Source: Gammaproteobacteria bacterium
GTDB lineage: Bacteria > Pseudomonadota > Gammaproteobacteria > Burkholderiales > Burkholderiaceae_C
Direction of reading: 5' to 3'
Length of the DNA: 43,838 bases
Assembly: GCA_025359085.1 (NCBI GenBank)
Contig: JANYHL010000133.1
Span: forward strand, 1 to 43,838
A model generated the notes under the pieces. That model searched no databases, was not told the DNA's origin, and was given only the letters and a program-made list of their open reading frames with translations. The first letter of the stretch is position 1. Every line of letters begins with the position of its first letter. Of the stretch, positions 17,405 to 25,810 are shown piece by piece. The position numbers were made by a program, and so were the translations under genes.

Positions 17405-17875
17405 TCAAACCTCGCCGCCAAAATGCTTGCTCAGATTGTCAACCCACTGGTCGGTCATTTTTTCAAATTCTGATTTCACCAGCGGGGTAATCACCATTTT
17501 CAACAGGCCGGGCACCGGCAGAGCGAGCTCGCCGGTGATTTCCAACACAATTTTGGTTGATTTTTTCTTGTCGGTCAGTTTCCAGCCACCTTCGATCAAG
17601 CCGTTGCCTTCGCCCTTCACGGGCGTCCAGTTAATCGTCCCTTTGGCCCGACTGGAAGCGTATTTGCAGGCAAAAATGGTTTGCAGGTAAAACTGCGCGA
17701 CACCAATTTTTTCAAATTCCCAGCGGTAAGTGTCATTGCCCAAGTCCACCAGCTGGTCCACCTTGGGGTAGAAGGTGGCTGCGCTCGGGATGTGCGACAA
17801 CACATCAAAGACTTCTTTGACACCGGCTTTGACTTCAAATTCATAGCCAAGATCGACATTGACGGTAATGGTCAT
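17405..17875 (-). CDS. SRPBCC-family protein
   Basis: A 156-residue protein of the START/SRPBCC hydrophobic-pocket superfamily, function unknown. The opening VDLGYEFEVKAGVKEVFDVL followed by SHIPSAATFYPKVDQL is the usual first strand and helix, and the C-terminal long helix (VKSEFEKMTDQWVDNLSKHF) is also typical. No signal peptide is seen, so it is probably cytoplasmic. These proteins bind lipids or other apolar ligands. It lies 60 bases downstream of the GlcG-like gene on the same strand; the two may be co-transcribed. Confidence 0.8.
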   Translation of the reverse strand: MTITVNVDLGYEFEVKAGVKEVFDVLSHIPSAATFYPKVDQLVDLGNDTYRWEFEKIGVAQFYLQTIFACKYASSRAKGTINWTPVKGEGNGLIEGGWKLTDKKKSTKIVLEITGELALPVPGLLKMVITPLVKSEFEKMTDQWVDNLSKHFGGEV

Positions 17876-17935
17876 GGAAAGCTCACTGCAAGGTTGAGGG
17901 AGGGTGGCTGACAGTGCAAAGTATAAAGTCCGGAT

Positions 17936-18343
17936 TCAAAGCCCCAGCGCGGCAATGCCAGCCCGGGCAATCTGGGCATCTTCACTGGATTTCACACCAC
18001 TGACCCCGACCGCGCCCAGGCACTGACCGTCTTTCATGACCGGAATGCCGCCTTCCAGCAACCCCTTGATGTCAGGCGCGCTCAAAAAAGAGGTGCGGCC
18101 ACCATTCACAACATCTTCATAGACTTTGCTGTCGCGCCGGCCCAAAGCAGCCGTGTGCGCCTTGGCGGGGGCAATGTGGGCGGAAATAGGTGCGGCACCC
18201 TCCAGACGCTGCAACCACAACATGTGGCCGCCATCGTCTACGATGGCGATAGAAACCGCCCAGTTGTTTTTCAGGGCTTCAGCTTCTGCCGCTGCCGCAA
18301 TGGTTTTGACATCCGCCAGTTCGAGAATGAATTTTGTTTTCAT
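17936..18343 (-). CDS. GlcG/HbpS-family protein
   Basis: A 135-residue protein of the GlcG/HbpS (DUF336) family. The core motifs are AVSIAIVDDGGHMLWLQRLE, the AHTAALGRRDSKVYE helix and GGIPVMKDGQCLGAVGVSG. Some relatives bind haem or act with glycolate or cobalamin enzymes, but the common function is unclear. The ATG at 18343 is chosen because family similarity begins at MKTKFILELADV; the upstream in-frame ATG at 18379 adds 12 residues with no match. Neither start has a strong Shine-Dalgarno. No signal peptide is seen. Confidence 0.83.
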   Translation of the reverse strand: MKTKFILELADVKTIAAAAEAEALKNNWAVSIAIVDDGGHMLWLQRLEGAAPISAHIAPAKAHTAALGRRDSKVYEDVVNGGRTSFLSAPDIKGLLEGGIPVMKDGQCLGAVGVSGVKSSEDAQIARAGIAALGL

Positions 18344-18527
18344 CGGTTGAAGGGTTTTGTTTGTAAAGGCCTCAAGCATAGCGGCTGTCGCTGACGGCCT
18401 GCCTACGACGCTGCGCTACGTATCCTTACAAACTGTAGGCACCCGGTCCCGGGGATTCGGCTGATAGCCTCTGGCTGCCCTAGAATGAAAGCCTTATAGA
18501 CACTTCAGATTACCAAGGAGCATGACG

Positions 18528-19223
18528 ATGACTGACAACGTTCAATCCATTGACCGCAGCTATGGCTATGTGGCCTCCGCCGAGCAGCGCAACCAAGTGT
18601 TGCGCAACACCTACTGGCTCTTGGCCTTGAGCCTGGTCCCGACAGTGTTGGGCGCCTGGTTGGGCGTGGCCACCGGCATCACGCGCTCCCTGAATGGCGG
18701 CCTGGGCCTGATCGTTTTTCTGGGCGGCGCCTTTGGCTTTATGTACGCCATTGAAAAGACCAAGAATTCAGCGACCGGGGTGCCGGTGCTGCTGGGCTTT
18801 ACTTTTTTCATGGGCTTGATGCTGTCGCGCATGATTGGCATGGTGCTGGGCTTCAAGAACGGCCAGGAACTGATCATGACCGCCTTTGGCGGCACGGCTG
18901 GCGTGTTTTTCATCATGGCCAGCTTGTCCAGCGTGATCAAACGTGACCTCTCCGGCATGGGCAAGTGGCTGTTTGTCGGCGCCATGGCCGTCATGATTGG
19001 CGGCATCATCAACGTGTTCGTCGGCTCCACGGCGGCCATGATGGCGATCTCGGTGGCCGTTATCGGTATTTTCAGCGCCTACATGCTGTATGACCTGAAA
19101 CGCATCGTCGACGGTGGCGAAACCAATTACATCAGCGCGACGCTGGCCTTGTACCTGGACATCATCAACGTATTCCAGGCCCTGCTCGCTCTGCTGGGTC
19201 TTGCCGGCGGCGAACGCGACTGA
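18528..19223 (+). CDS. Bax inhibitor-1 / YccA-family membrane protein
   Basis: A 231-residue inner-membrane protein with about seven hydrophobic segments, the family norm. Distinctive parts are the N-terminal QVLRNTYWLLALSLVPTVLG, the acidic/basic FAMYAIEKTKN-like turn (here GFMYAIEKTKN) and the C-terminal SAYMLYDLKRIVDGGETNYI, followed by ATLALYLDIINVFQALLALL. E. coli YccA modulates the FtsH protease; that role is inferred here. Of the two ATG codons at 18522 and 18528, the second has AAGGAG at proper spacing and is chosen. A strong terminator follows 16 bases after the stop. Confidence 0.92.
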   Translation: MTDNVQSIDRSYGYVASAEQRNQVLRNTYWLLALSLVPTVLGAWLGVATGITRSLNGGLGLIVFLGGAFGFMYAIEKTKNSATGVPVLLGFTFFMGLMLSRMIGMVLGFKNGQELIMTAFGGTAGVFFIMASLSSVIKRDLSGMGKWLFVGAMAVMIGGIINVFVGSTAAMMAISVAVIGIFSAYMLYDLKRIVDGGETNYISATLALYLDIINVFQALLALLGLAGGERD

Positions 19224-19239
19224 AACAGCGCAACGCCTG

Positions 19240-19268
19240 AAAAAAGACCCGTGCCGGGTCTTTTTTTT
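19240..19268 (+). terminator. Bidirectional rho-independent terminator
   Basis: AGACCCG (19245-19251), a TGC loop and CGGGTCT (19255-19261) form a perfect stem with runs of A before and T after. It ends the YccA-like gene and, read on the minus strand, can also end rlmD. Confidence 0.93.
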
Positions 19269-19323
19269 ATCCCAGGCACCGTTGACCGATGAATCGCTTA
19301 TTCCCTTTCCAACTCATTGCGGT

Positions 19324-20763
19324 CTAGGCGTCGAGCTCCCGGTCAAACACCGCCATGCTCTCCACATGGGCCGTGTGAGGAAACATGTTCACCACCCCCG
19401 CCAATGAACAGCGATAACCGGCCTGGTGCACCAGCAAGTCGGCGTCGCGCGCCAGCGTGGACGGGTTGCAACTGACATAGACAATACGTTTCGGCGGCGT
19501 CCAGCTCTCGGCGCCGACCGTGGCCGGATGACTGAGGGGGTCGAGTTTTTGTTGATGCAACTCAGCCAGCGCCTGCACCAGCGAAACCGCGCCCTCCCGC
19601 GGCGGGTCCACCAGCCATTTGTCCGCCACACCGTCCTGCACCAGTAATTCTGGCGTCATCTCGAACAAATTTCTTGCTGCAAATTTAGTAGCTGATAGCG
19701 CTTTATTGACGGGGGCTAGCGCCTGATTTAGCTTAAAGTTTTCGCGGGACCGCGCGACCAGCGACTCACTGCCCTCAATGCCCAAAACCTCGCGCGCCTG
19801 CGTCGCCAGCGGCAATGTGAAATTGCCCAGGCCACAAAACCAGTCGATCACCCGCTCCTGCTTTTGCACGTCCAGCAGTCGCAAGGCGCGCGACACCAGC
19901 ACGCGGTTGATATGCGGGTTGACCTGCGTGAAGTCGGTCGGCTTGAACGGCATGTGGATGCCAAACTCCGGCAAGTCGTAACTCAGCGCCTCGCCCCCCT
20001 CGTCGAGCAGATGCACCGACTCCACGCCTTTCGGCTGCAACCACCACTGCACACCGGCATATCGGATGGCAAAGTCGCGCAGCAAGGCCAGATCGGCCTC
20101 GCTCAGCGGCTCCATGTGACGCAGCACCAGCGCGGTCACGCGGTCACCACAGGCCAGCTCGATCTGGGGACAGGTTTCTATTGCCTCCATGTGGGTGATC
20201 AGCGCGCGCAGCGGCAGCAGCAAAGCACTCACATGGGGCGGCAACACCGGACACTCCTTCATGTCGGCCACATAGCCACTCTTGCGTTCATGGAAACCGA
20301 CCAGTACCGTGCCCTTCTTGCGCACATGGCGCACTGAAATCCGCGCCCGGTAGCGGTAGCCCCAGGTCGGGCCTTCAATCGGCCGCAAGATGTTGTCAGC
20401 CCGAACTTTACCCAGATGCCACAGGTTGTCCTCCAGCACGCGCTGTTTGACCGCAACCTGGGCGCTAGCGTGCAGATGCTGCATTTTGCAGCCGCCACAA
20501 GCGCCTTCATGCAAGCCAAAATGCGGGCAGCCCGGCTGTACGCGCTGCGAGGACTCGTGGTGAATCGCACTCACCACCCCCTGCTCCCAGTTGTTCTTTT
20601 TGCGGTGCACATTGACACTCACCAGTTCGAACGGTAAGGCGCCCTTGATGAACACCACTTTGCCGTCGGCCCGGTGGGCAACGCCCTGGGCCTCCAGATC
20701 AAGCGATTCAACCAGCAGCCAGTCGGGCGGTGAATTTTCAGTTTCAGGGAGATCGTCGGTCAT
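19324..20763 (-). CDS. rlmD: 23S rRNA (uracil-C5)-methyltransferase RlmD (RumA)
   Basis: Methylates 23S rRNA at uridine 1939 (E. coli numbering) using SAM; 479 residues. In order: an N-terminal TRAM-like RNA-binding domain, an iron-sulfur cluster site with Cys79, Cys89 and Cys92 in [20 protein letters not shown] plus a later cysteine in KECPVLPP, then the methyltransferase domain with [14 protein letters not shown] (SAM site), DPPREGA and the catalytic cysteine in [13 protein letters not shown]. Residues about 345-361 ([17 protein letters not shown]) come from dispersed repeat copy D, inserted between the SAM domain strands without breaking the frame. It follows nlpD on the same strand after an 87-base gap. 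Confidence 0.94.
   Translation of the reverse strand: MTDDLPETENSPPDWLLVESLDLEAQGVAHRADGKVVFIKGALPFELVSVNVHRKKNNWEQGVVSAIHHESSQRVQPGCPHFGLHEGACGGCKMQHLHASAQVAVKQRVLEDNLWHLGKVRADNILRPIEGPTWGYRYRARISVRHVRKKGTVLVGFHERKSGYVADMKECPVLPPHVSALLLPLRALITHMEAIETCPQIELACGDRVTALVLRHMEPLSEADLALLRDFAIRYAGVQWWLQPKGVESVHLLDEGGEALSYDLPEFGIHMPFKPTDFTQVNPHINRVLVSRALRLLDVQKQERVIDWFCGLGNFTLPLATQAREVLGIEGSESLVARSRENFKLNQALAPVNKALSATKFAARNLFEMTPELLVQDGVADKWLVDPPREGAVSLVQALAELHQQKLDPLSHPATVGAESWTPPKRIVYVSCNPSTLARDADLLVHQAGYRCSLAGVVNMFPHTAHVESMAVFDRELDA
19681..19730 (+). repeat. Dispersed repeat copy D, inside rlmD
   Basis: AAATTTAGTAGCTGATAGCG, then a short middle, then ACGGGGGCTAGCGCCTGATTTA. Apart from a few changes it has the full family structure. 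It lies within the rlmD reading frame, on the strand opposite to the gene. Confidence 0.72.
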
Positions 20764-20850
20764 GGCGCAGCAAAGGTTAAAGCTATTTAATAGAAATTAT
20801 TGAGCGCCCTGCTGCCACCGGTTAGCACGATCGAAGGGCTTGATGGCGAC

Positions 20851-21720
20851 TCACCGAGCCGGTAAATACTTGGCCGGGTCAACCGGTTTACCTTGTCGGC
20901 GAACTTCAAAATGCAACTTGACGCGGTCGGCATCGCTGCTGCCCATTTCGGCAATTTTTTGCCCCTTGCGCACCGCCTGGTCTTCTTTGATCAACAAGGT
21001 CTTGTTGTGGGCATAGGCGGTCAGGAAAGTGTTGTTGTGCTTCAGGATGATCAGGTTGCCATAGCCCCGCAGGCCCGCCCCGACATACACCACCCGACCG
21101 TCAGCCGCAGCAACGACCGAGTCGCCCGCCACGCCACCAATGTCCAGGCCCTTGTTTTTGACCTCATCGAAACCGGCCAGCACCGTACCATTGGTCGGCC
21201 AGATCCAGTCGACGTCATCGTCCGTTGCCGGGGCGACGCTCACAGCAGGCGTCGAACTCGCCGAAGCAACAGCCGAGGCCGGTGCCGTCGGCAGCGGCAT
21301 GGCCGTGCCTGCAGTGACCGGCTTGGCGACCACCCCATTGCTGACACTGGCTGTGACTGGCGGCACCACCCGCAGCACTTGGCCGACCTCAATGCGATTG
21401 GGATTGTCCACGTTACTCCAGCGCGCAATATCGCGCGCTGCTTGCCCATGGTCCAGACCAATGCGGATCAAGGTATCGCCGGGCTTGACGGTGTAGTAGC
21501 CAGGCTTGCCGGCATTCTCAAAACCAGGCAAGGGCGTGACGGCCAGCGTGGTCGGGTCCTTGGCCACCAAATCAGGCTGGCTCGTACCCATGCCGCGGTC
21601 TTCCACCGGCGCCCGATTGATCATTCTGGAGCCACAGCCAGCCAACGCCCCGCTGATGACAACAATAACAAAAGCCAAGCTCAGACGAGTACTCAAACCA
21701 AACATACGAAATCCCTTCAT
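20851..21720 (-). CDS. nlpD: NlpD-type lipoprotein (LysM + LytM/M23 domain)
   Basis: Outer-membrane lipoprotein of 289 residues that in relatives activates the amidase AmiC at the division septum. It has a lipoprotein signal ending in the lipobox LAGC, a LysM peptidoglycan-binding domain (YYTVKPGDTLIRIGLDHGQA), an Ala/Val/Thr-rich linker and a LytM domain (DIGGVAGDSVVAAADGRVVY to HFEVRRQGKPVDPAKYLP). The zinc site is degenerate: the first histidine is replaced (NKGLDIGG), as in non-enzymatic NlpD activators. The ATG at 21720 overlaps the pcm stop as ATGA; an internal ATG at 21705 has a better Shine-Dalgarno (AAGGGA) and may be the real start. rpoS, the usual next gene, is absent here. Confidence 0.9.
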   Translation of the reverse strand: MKGFRMFGLSTRLSLAFVIVVISGALAGCGSRMINRAPVEDRGMGTSQPDLVAKDPTTLAVTPLPGFENAGKPGYYTVKPGDTLIRIGLDHGQAARDIARWSNVDNPNRIEVGQVLRVVPPVTASVSNGVVAKPVTAGTAMPLPTAPASAVASASSTPAVSVAPATDDDVDWIWPTNGTVLAGFDEVKNKGLDIGGVAGDSVVAAADGRVVYVGAGLRGYGNLIILKHNNTFLTAYAHNKTLLIKEDQAVRKGQKIAEMGSSDADRVKLHFEVRRQGKPVDPAKYLPAR

Positions 21721-22511
21721 GCGACGCCCGATTTTAGAGGGACAAAGTGAACCGCCTCCAACACCGTCTGTCGGAGACCTTGTGGCGTTCTGTCAAGCAC
21801 CACCAGCGCTTGCCGTCCCGGCGACCCTGCGCCCGCAGACACAGGGGCCACCAGGCGCCCACCCATGGCCAGTTGATCAACCCAGGCCTGGGGCACGGCC
21901 TCGCCCCCGGCAGCGGCGATGATGGCGGCATAGGGTGCGCCCTTGGCATAGCCCACCATACCATCCCCAAACAGCAGATGCAGGTTAGGCAACGCCAAAT
22001 GCCGTAGATTGTCACGGGCCTTGTCATGCAAACCGCGCAGGCGCTCAATGCTGTAGACCTCACGCGCCAGCTGGCTCAACACGGCGGCCTGGTAGCCGCA
22101 GCCCGTGCCGATCTCCAGCACGCGCCCCAATTTCCCAGGGGCACCGTTGCGCAGCAGCTCCAGCATGCGCGCCACGACACCGGGCTTGGAGATGGTCTGC
22201 CCCAAGCCGATGGGCAGACTGGTGTCCTCGTAGGCCTGGTTGACCAGCGCCGTATCGACAAAACGATGGCGTTCAATCGTCTGCATGGCCGCCAGCACCA
22301 GCGCATCGCTAACACCTTGCTGAGCGAGCTTGCGCACCATGTTGGAACGAACCGCGCTGGAGTCCATTCCCACCCCCTGCAACAGCGGCTGGCTTGACGG
22401 CCGGGCGCCCGGGCTCTGGGCCAGACCTGCCAGCCTCGGGACGGACCGTCTGTCGGTCGTTTGCCGCGCCAAGAAATCCAGCCGAACCGGAAAAGGGGGG
22501 CGCTCTTTCAT
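21717..22511 (-). CDS. pcm: Protein-L-isoaspartate O-methyltransferase
   Basis: Repair methyltransferase that acts on isoaspartyl residues of aged proteins; 264 residues. The family core is clear: the [16 protein letters not shown] block, the SAM motif [20 protein letters not shown], and [20 protein letters not shown]. The start at ATG 22511 overlaps the surE stop in ATGA, which fixes it; the longer frame to 22544 would run back into surE. About 55 N-terminal residues precede the family core, longer than in E. coli Pcm (208 residues). Its stop also overlaps the nlpD start. SurE and Pcm are both stress-survival functions. Confidence 0.93.
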   Translation of the reverse strand: MKERPPFPVRLDFLARQTTDRRSVPRLAGLAQSPGARPSSQPLLQGVGMDSSAVRSNMVRKLAQQGVSDALVLAAMQTIERHRFVDTALVNQAYEDTSLPIGLGQTISKPGVVARMLELLRNGAPGKLGRVLEIGTGCGYQAAVLSQLAREVYSIERLRGLHDKARDNLRHLALPNLHLLFGDGMVGYAKGAPYAAIIAAAGGEAVPQAWVDQLAMGGRLVAPVSAGAGSPGRQALVVLDRTPQGLRQTVLEAVHFVPLKSGVA

Positions 22512-23269
22512 GCGTTCGTCAACTTGGCAGCGGTCTGAGCCCAATAGCCCAAATTATCATGATCGGTCAAATCGACCTTCAACGGCGTCATTGCAATATG
22601 GCCATGGCTGGTGGCATGAAAATCAGTGCCCTCGGCCTCGTCCTTGGCCGGCCCGGCAGCACCGATCCAGTACATGGTGTCGCCCCGCGGACTGACCTGG
22701 GTAATGACAGCCTCGGCCGCATGGCGCCGCCCCAACCGACACAGCTTCACATGGGCGATCTCGTCGAAAGTCAGGTTGGGAATATTCACATTGAGCAGCC
22801 AGGGGCTGCTCCCAATCAGGTTGTGTTGAGCCATCTGCAAGACCAGATCACGGGCTTTGCGCGCGGCCGACGCCAGATGACTCCAATTTTTCTCAACCTG
22901 GGAAAAGGCCATGGCCGGTATGCCAAACAGATAGCCTTCCATCGCCGCACCCACGGTGCCGGAATAAATCGTATCGTCGCCCATATTGGCACCGTTGTTG
23001 ATGCCTGCCACCACCAGGTCGGGCCGGTAGCCCAACAAGCCGGTGAGCGCAATATGCACACAGTCGGCCGGCGTGCCGTTGATGTAGCGAAAACCATTGC
23101 TGGCACGGTTGACATACATCGGCGTGTGCAGCGTCAAGGCATTCGATTTGGCGCTGTTGTTTTGTTCCGGCGCAACCACCTCGACCTCCGCCACGTCTTT
23201 CAAGGCCTCGTACAGCGCCACCAGGCCCGGCGCCTGGTAACCATCGTCATTGCAAATAAGAATTTTCAT
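22508..23269 (-). CDS. surE: 5'-nucleotidase SurE
   Basis: Metal-dependent nucleotidase/exopolyphosphatase of 253 residues. The N-terminus [16 protein letters not shown] carries the metal-binding Asp pair, followed by [11 protein letters not shown] with the conserved serine/asparagine, and [20 protein letters not shown] with the other asparagine ligand. The ATG at 23269 is chosen over the TTG six bases upstream because the family motif begins there. It is the first gene of a surE-pcm-nlpD unit in which each stop overlaps the next start by ATGA. The unit is divergent from the quinone-oxidoreductase gene. Confidence 0.95.
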   Translation of the reverse strand: MKILICNDDGYQAPGLVALYEALKDVAEVEVVAPEQNNSAKSNALTLHTPMYVNRASNGFRYINGTPADCVHIALTGLLGYRPDLVVAGINNGANMGDDTIYSGTVGAAMEGYLFGIPAMAFSQVEKNWSHLASAARKARDLVLQMAQHNLIGSSPWLLNVNIPNLTFDEIAHVKLCRLGRRHAAEAVITQVSPRGDTMYWIGAAGPAKDEAEGTDFHATSHGHIAMTPLKVDLTDHDNLGYWAQTAAKLTNA

Positions 23270-23390
23270 AGTCAAACTGAGTTGACATTTATTGTAGGTG
23301 GCGCAGACCCTGGTCCAACGAGGTCACGCGAGAGACATTTTTCAATCGAACGACCCTCTATCATCCAGACAACATATTAGGAGACCCCCC

Positions 23391-24365
23391 ATGCATGCTT
23401 GGCTTTGTGAAAACCCCGTGGGCGTTGATGCCCTGACCTGGAAAGAATGGCCCACTCCGAGTCCCAAGGTGGGTGAGGTCCTGATTGAAATCAAGGCGGC
23501 CAGCCTGAATTTCCCCGATCTCCTGATCGTGCAGAACAAATACCAGATGAAACCGCCCCTGCCCTTTGTGCCGGGCTCCGAGTATGCGGGCGTGATCCAG
23601 GCCGTGGGCGAAGGTGTTACCCACCTGAAGCTAGGCCAGCATGTGGCCTGCCTGTCCGGCACGGGCGGCTTTGGCACGCACACGGTGGCGCCAGCCGCCC
23701 TGTGCCTGCCGCTGCCGGATGGTTTTCCATTTGTGGATGCCGCCGCCTTCATCATGATCTACGCCACCTCGTACCACGCCTTGGTGGACCGGGCGCAACT
23801 GAAAGCGGGCGAGACGGTGCTGGTGCTGGGGGCTGCCGGTGGCGTCGGCACCTCAGCCATCCAGATTGCAAAAGCCTGCGGGGCGAGAGTCATTGCGGCG
23901 GCCTCGACCGATGAAAAATGCGCGCTGTGCCAAGTCATCGGGGCCGATGCCACCATCAATTACAGCCGTGAGAATCTGCGCGAGGCGGTCAAGACACTCA
24001 CCGCGGGCAAAGGGCCGGACGTCATTTACGACCCAGTCGGCGGCGACTTTGCCGAGCCCGCTTTCCGCTCCATTGGCTGGCGCGGACGCTATCTGGTGGT
24101 GGGCTTTGCGGCCGGCCCGATTCCCGCCTTGCCGTTCAACCTGGCCCTGCTCAAAGGCGCCTCCATCGTCGGCGTGTTCTGGGGCGACTTTGCCAAACGC
24201 GAACCCAAAGCCAACGCCGCCATGATGATGGAGTTGGCGCAATGGTATGGCCAGGGCAAGATCAAACCCGTCATCGACAGCACCCTGCCGATGGCGGAGC
24301 TCAAGGCCGCCTTTGCGCACATGGGCTCGCGCGGCGTCAAGGGCAAACTGGTGATGGTGAACTGA
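23391..24365 (+). CDS. Zinc-less NAD(P)H:quinone oxidoreductase-like protein (MDR family)
   Basis: A 324-residue medium-chain reductase without zinc ligands, of the quinone oxidoreductase group. The N-terminal GroES-like domain carries NFPDLLIVQNKYQMKPPLPF and VPGSEYAGVIQAVGEG; the Rossmann domain has VLVLGAAGGVGTSAIQIAKA; and GKGPDVIYDPVGGDF is the family's D-x-VGG block. It would use NADPH to reduce a quinone or an enone; the true substrate is unknown. The ATG at 23391 has AGGAG seven bases upstream and is clearly the start. It stands alone, upstream of the nitrate block. Confidence 0.9.
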   Translation: MHAWLCENPVGVDALTWKEWPTPSPKVGEVLIEIKAASLNFPDLLIVQNKYQMKPPLPFVPGSEYAGVIQAVGEGVTHLKLGQHVACLSGTGGFGTHTVAPAALCLPLPDGFPFVDAAAFIMIYATSYHALVDRAQLKAGETVLVLGAAGGVGTSAIQIAKACGARVIAAASTDEKCALCQVIGADATINYSRENLREAVKTLTAGKGPDVIYDPVGGDFAEPAFRSIGWRGRYLVVGFAAGPIPALPFNLALLKGASIVGVFWGDFAKREPKANAAMMMELAQWYGQGKIKPVIDSTLPMAELKAAFAHMGSRGVKGKLVMVN

Positions 24366-24399
24366 GCAGGTCCGCAGTAGCGACCGCTTTCATGAACGA

Positions 24400-24441
24400 C
24401 TAGTTCTTTAGAACTAGGGCAGCGGCTACTCGCCTAGTTCT
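24400..24441. promoter_or_regulatory. Palindrome with a repeated half, upstream of narK1
   Basis: CTAGTTC-TTTA-GAACTAG (24400-24417) is a perfect seven-base inverted repeat, and CTAGTTCT recurs at 24434-24441. The cluster lies in the 164-base gap before the nitrate operon, about 90-130 bases from the narK1 start. It has no T-run, so it does not look like a terminator; an operator is possible. No convincing FNR site is seen beside it. Confidence 0.4.
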
Positions 24442-24529
24442 ATTTTCAATCCATACCAGTTCAACAGAGGGATACCGCCACCGGCTTGCAAAACCTAAAG
24501 TCATGTCAATCCAAAAAGGAGTCTTAGAC

Positions 24530-25786
24530 ATGACCAAGAAAGGGCAAGCCCTCTCAGTGCTGATTGTCAGCACATTCGCATTCACCGTGTGCTTCATGGT
24601 GTGGATGATGTTTGCCGTGATCGGTATCCCGATCAGGAAAACACTCGACCTCAACGCCACTCAATTCGGCCTTCTGATGGCGATGCCGGTGCTGACCGGG
24701 TCACTGATCCGGGTGCCCTTGGGCATCTGGACCGATAAATACGGTGGTCGCATCGTGATGACCATCCTGATGGCATCCACCGTTCCCGCCATCTGGCTCA
24801 TGACCTACGCCACCGCCTTCTGGCATTACTTGACGATTGGCCTCTTTGTTGGCATGGCGGGGGGCGCGTTTTCAGTCGGCACCCCGTACGTGGCACGCTG
24901 GTTTCCCAGAAAACAGCAAGGTTTTGCGATGGGTATTTTTGGCATGGGCAACGCCGGGGCCGCCTTGAACAAGTTCTTGGCACCGGCGCTGGTGGTGGGC
25001 TTTGGCTGGACTCTGGTGCCGCAGGTCTATGCCGGCATCATGCTGGGCACCGTGGTGTTGTTCTGGCTGTTCAGCCACAGTGATCCCACGCACCTTGTTC
25101 CCAGCCACACCAAATTCGTGGATCAACTCAAATCACTCAAAGACCCCAAAGTATTCAAGTACTGCCAGTACTACAGCATCGTCTTTGGGGGCTATGTGGC
25201 CTTGTCGCTGTGGATGGTGCAGTACTACGTGGGCGAGTTTGGACTGGACATCCGCACCGCTGCCTTGCTGGCCGCGTGCTTTTCTCTTCCCGGTGGCATC
25301 CTGCGCGCGGTCGGTGGCTGGTTGTCGGACAAATACGGCGCCCACTCCATGACCTGGTGGGTCCTGTGGGTGAGCTGGATCTGTCTCTTTTTGTTGAGCT
25401 ACCCGCAAACCGACTTGACGATAGCCACCACGGCGGGCCCAAAAACCTTTCATATCGGCTTGAACGTCTACCTCTTCACCATTTTGATGTTCACGCTCGG
25501 GGTTGCCTGGGCCTTCGGCAAAGCCAGTGTCTTCAAGTACATCAGCGATGACTACCCCAGCAACATTGGCGCCATCAGCGGCATTGTCGGCCTGGCCGGT
25601 GGTCTGGGTGGTTTCTTGCTCCCCATCATGTTCGGCGCCCTCATGGACTTGACCGGCATGCGCTCCAGCGCATTCATGCTGATGTACGGCATCGTGTGGG
25701 TGTCGCTGATCTGGATGTACTGGACGGAGGTACGCGGCAGCGACTACCTGGGCAATAAGGCGAGCCTTTTGAACGTGCAAAGCTGA
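24530..25786 (+). CDS. narK1: NarK1-type nitrate transporter (MFS)
   Basis: A 418-residue major-facilitator protein with about 12 hydrophobic segments. The nitrate-porter marks are the first helix region VCFMVWMMFAVIGIPIRK, RVPLGIWTDKYGGRIVM (MFS loop), and the signature GMAGGAFSVGTPYVARWFPR followed by GMGNAGAALNKF. In relatives, type I NarK is thought to import nitrate with protons (Paracoccus, Pseudomonas). The ATG at 24530 has AAGGAG eight bases upstream and replaces the ATG at 24503. It is the first gene of the operon, 24 bases before narK2. Confidence 0.92.
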   Translation: MTKKGQALSVLIVSTFAFTVCFMVWMMFAVIGIPIRKTLDLNATQFGLLMAMPVLTGSLIRVPLGIWTDKYGGRIVMTILMASTVPAIWLMTYATAFWHYLTIGLFVGMAGGAFSVGTPYVARWFPRKQQGFAMGIFGMGNAGAALNKFLAPALVVGFGWTLVPQVYAGIMLGTVVLFWLFSHSDPTHLVPSHTKFVDQLKSLKDPKVFKYCQYYSIVFGGYVALSLWMVQYYVGEFGLDIRTAALLAACFSLPGGILRAVGGWLSDKYGAHSMTWWVLWVSWICLFLLSYPQTDLTIATTAGPKTFHIGLNVYLFTILMFTLGVAWAFGKASVFKYISDDYPSNIGAISGIVGLAGGLGGFLLPIMFGALMDLTGMRSSAFMLMYGIVWVSLIWMYWTEVRGSDYLGNKASLLNVQS

Positions 25787-25810
25787 CTCCCTAATAACTG
25801 AAAGAACACG

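Noticed and set aside
20783-20810. Possible seventh copy of the dispersed repeat upstream of rlmD
   Set aside because: TATTTAATAG and TTATTGAGCGCC resemble the left part of copy C, but the GGGGGCTAGAGCC end is missing, so it is too weak to list.
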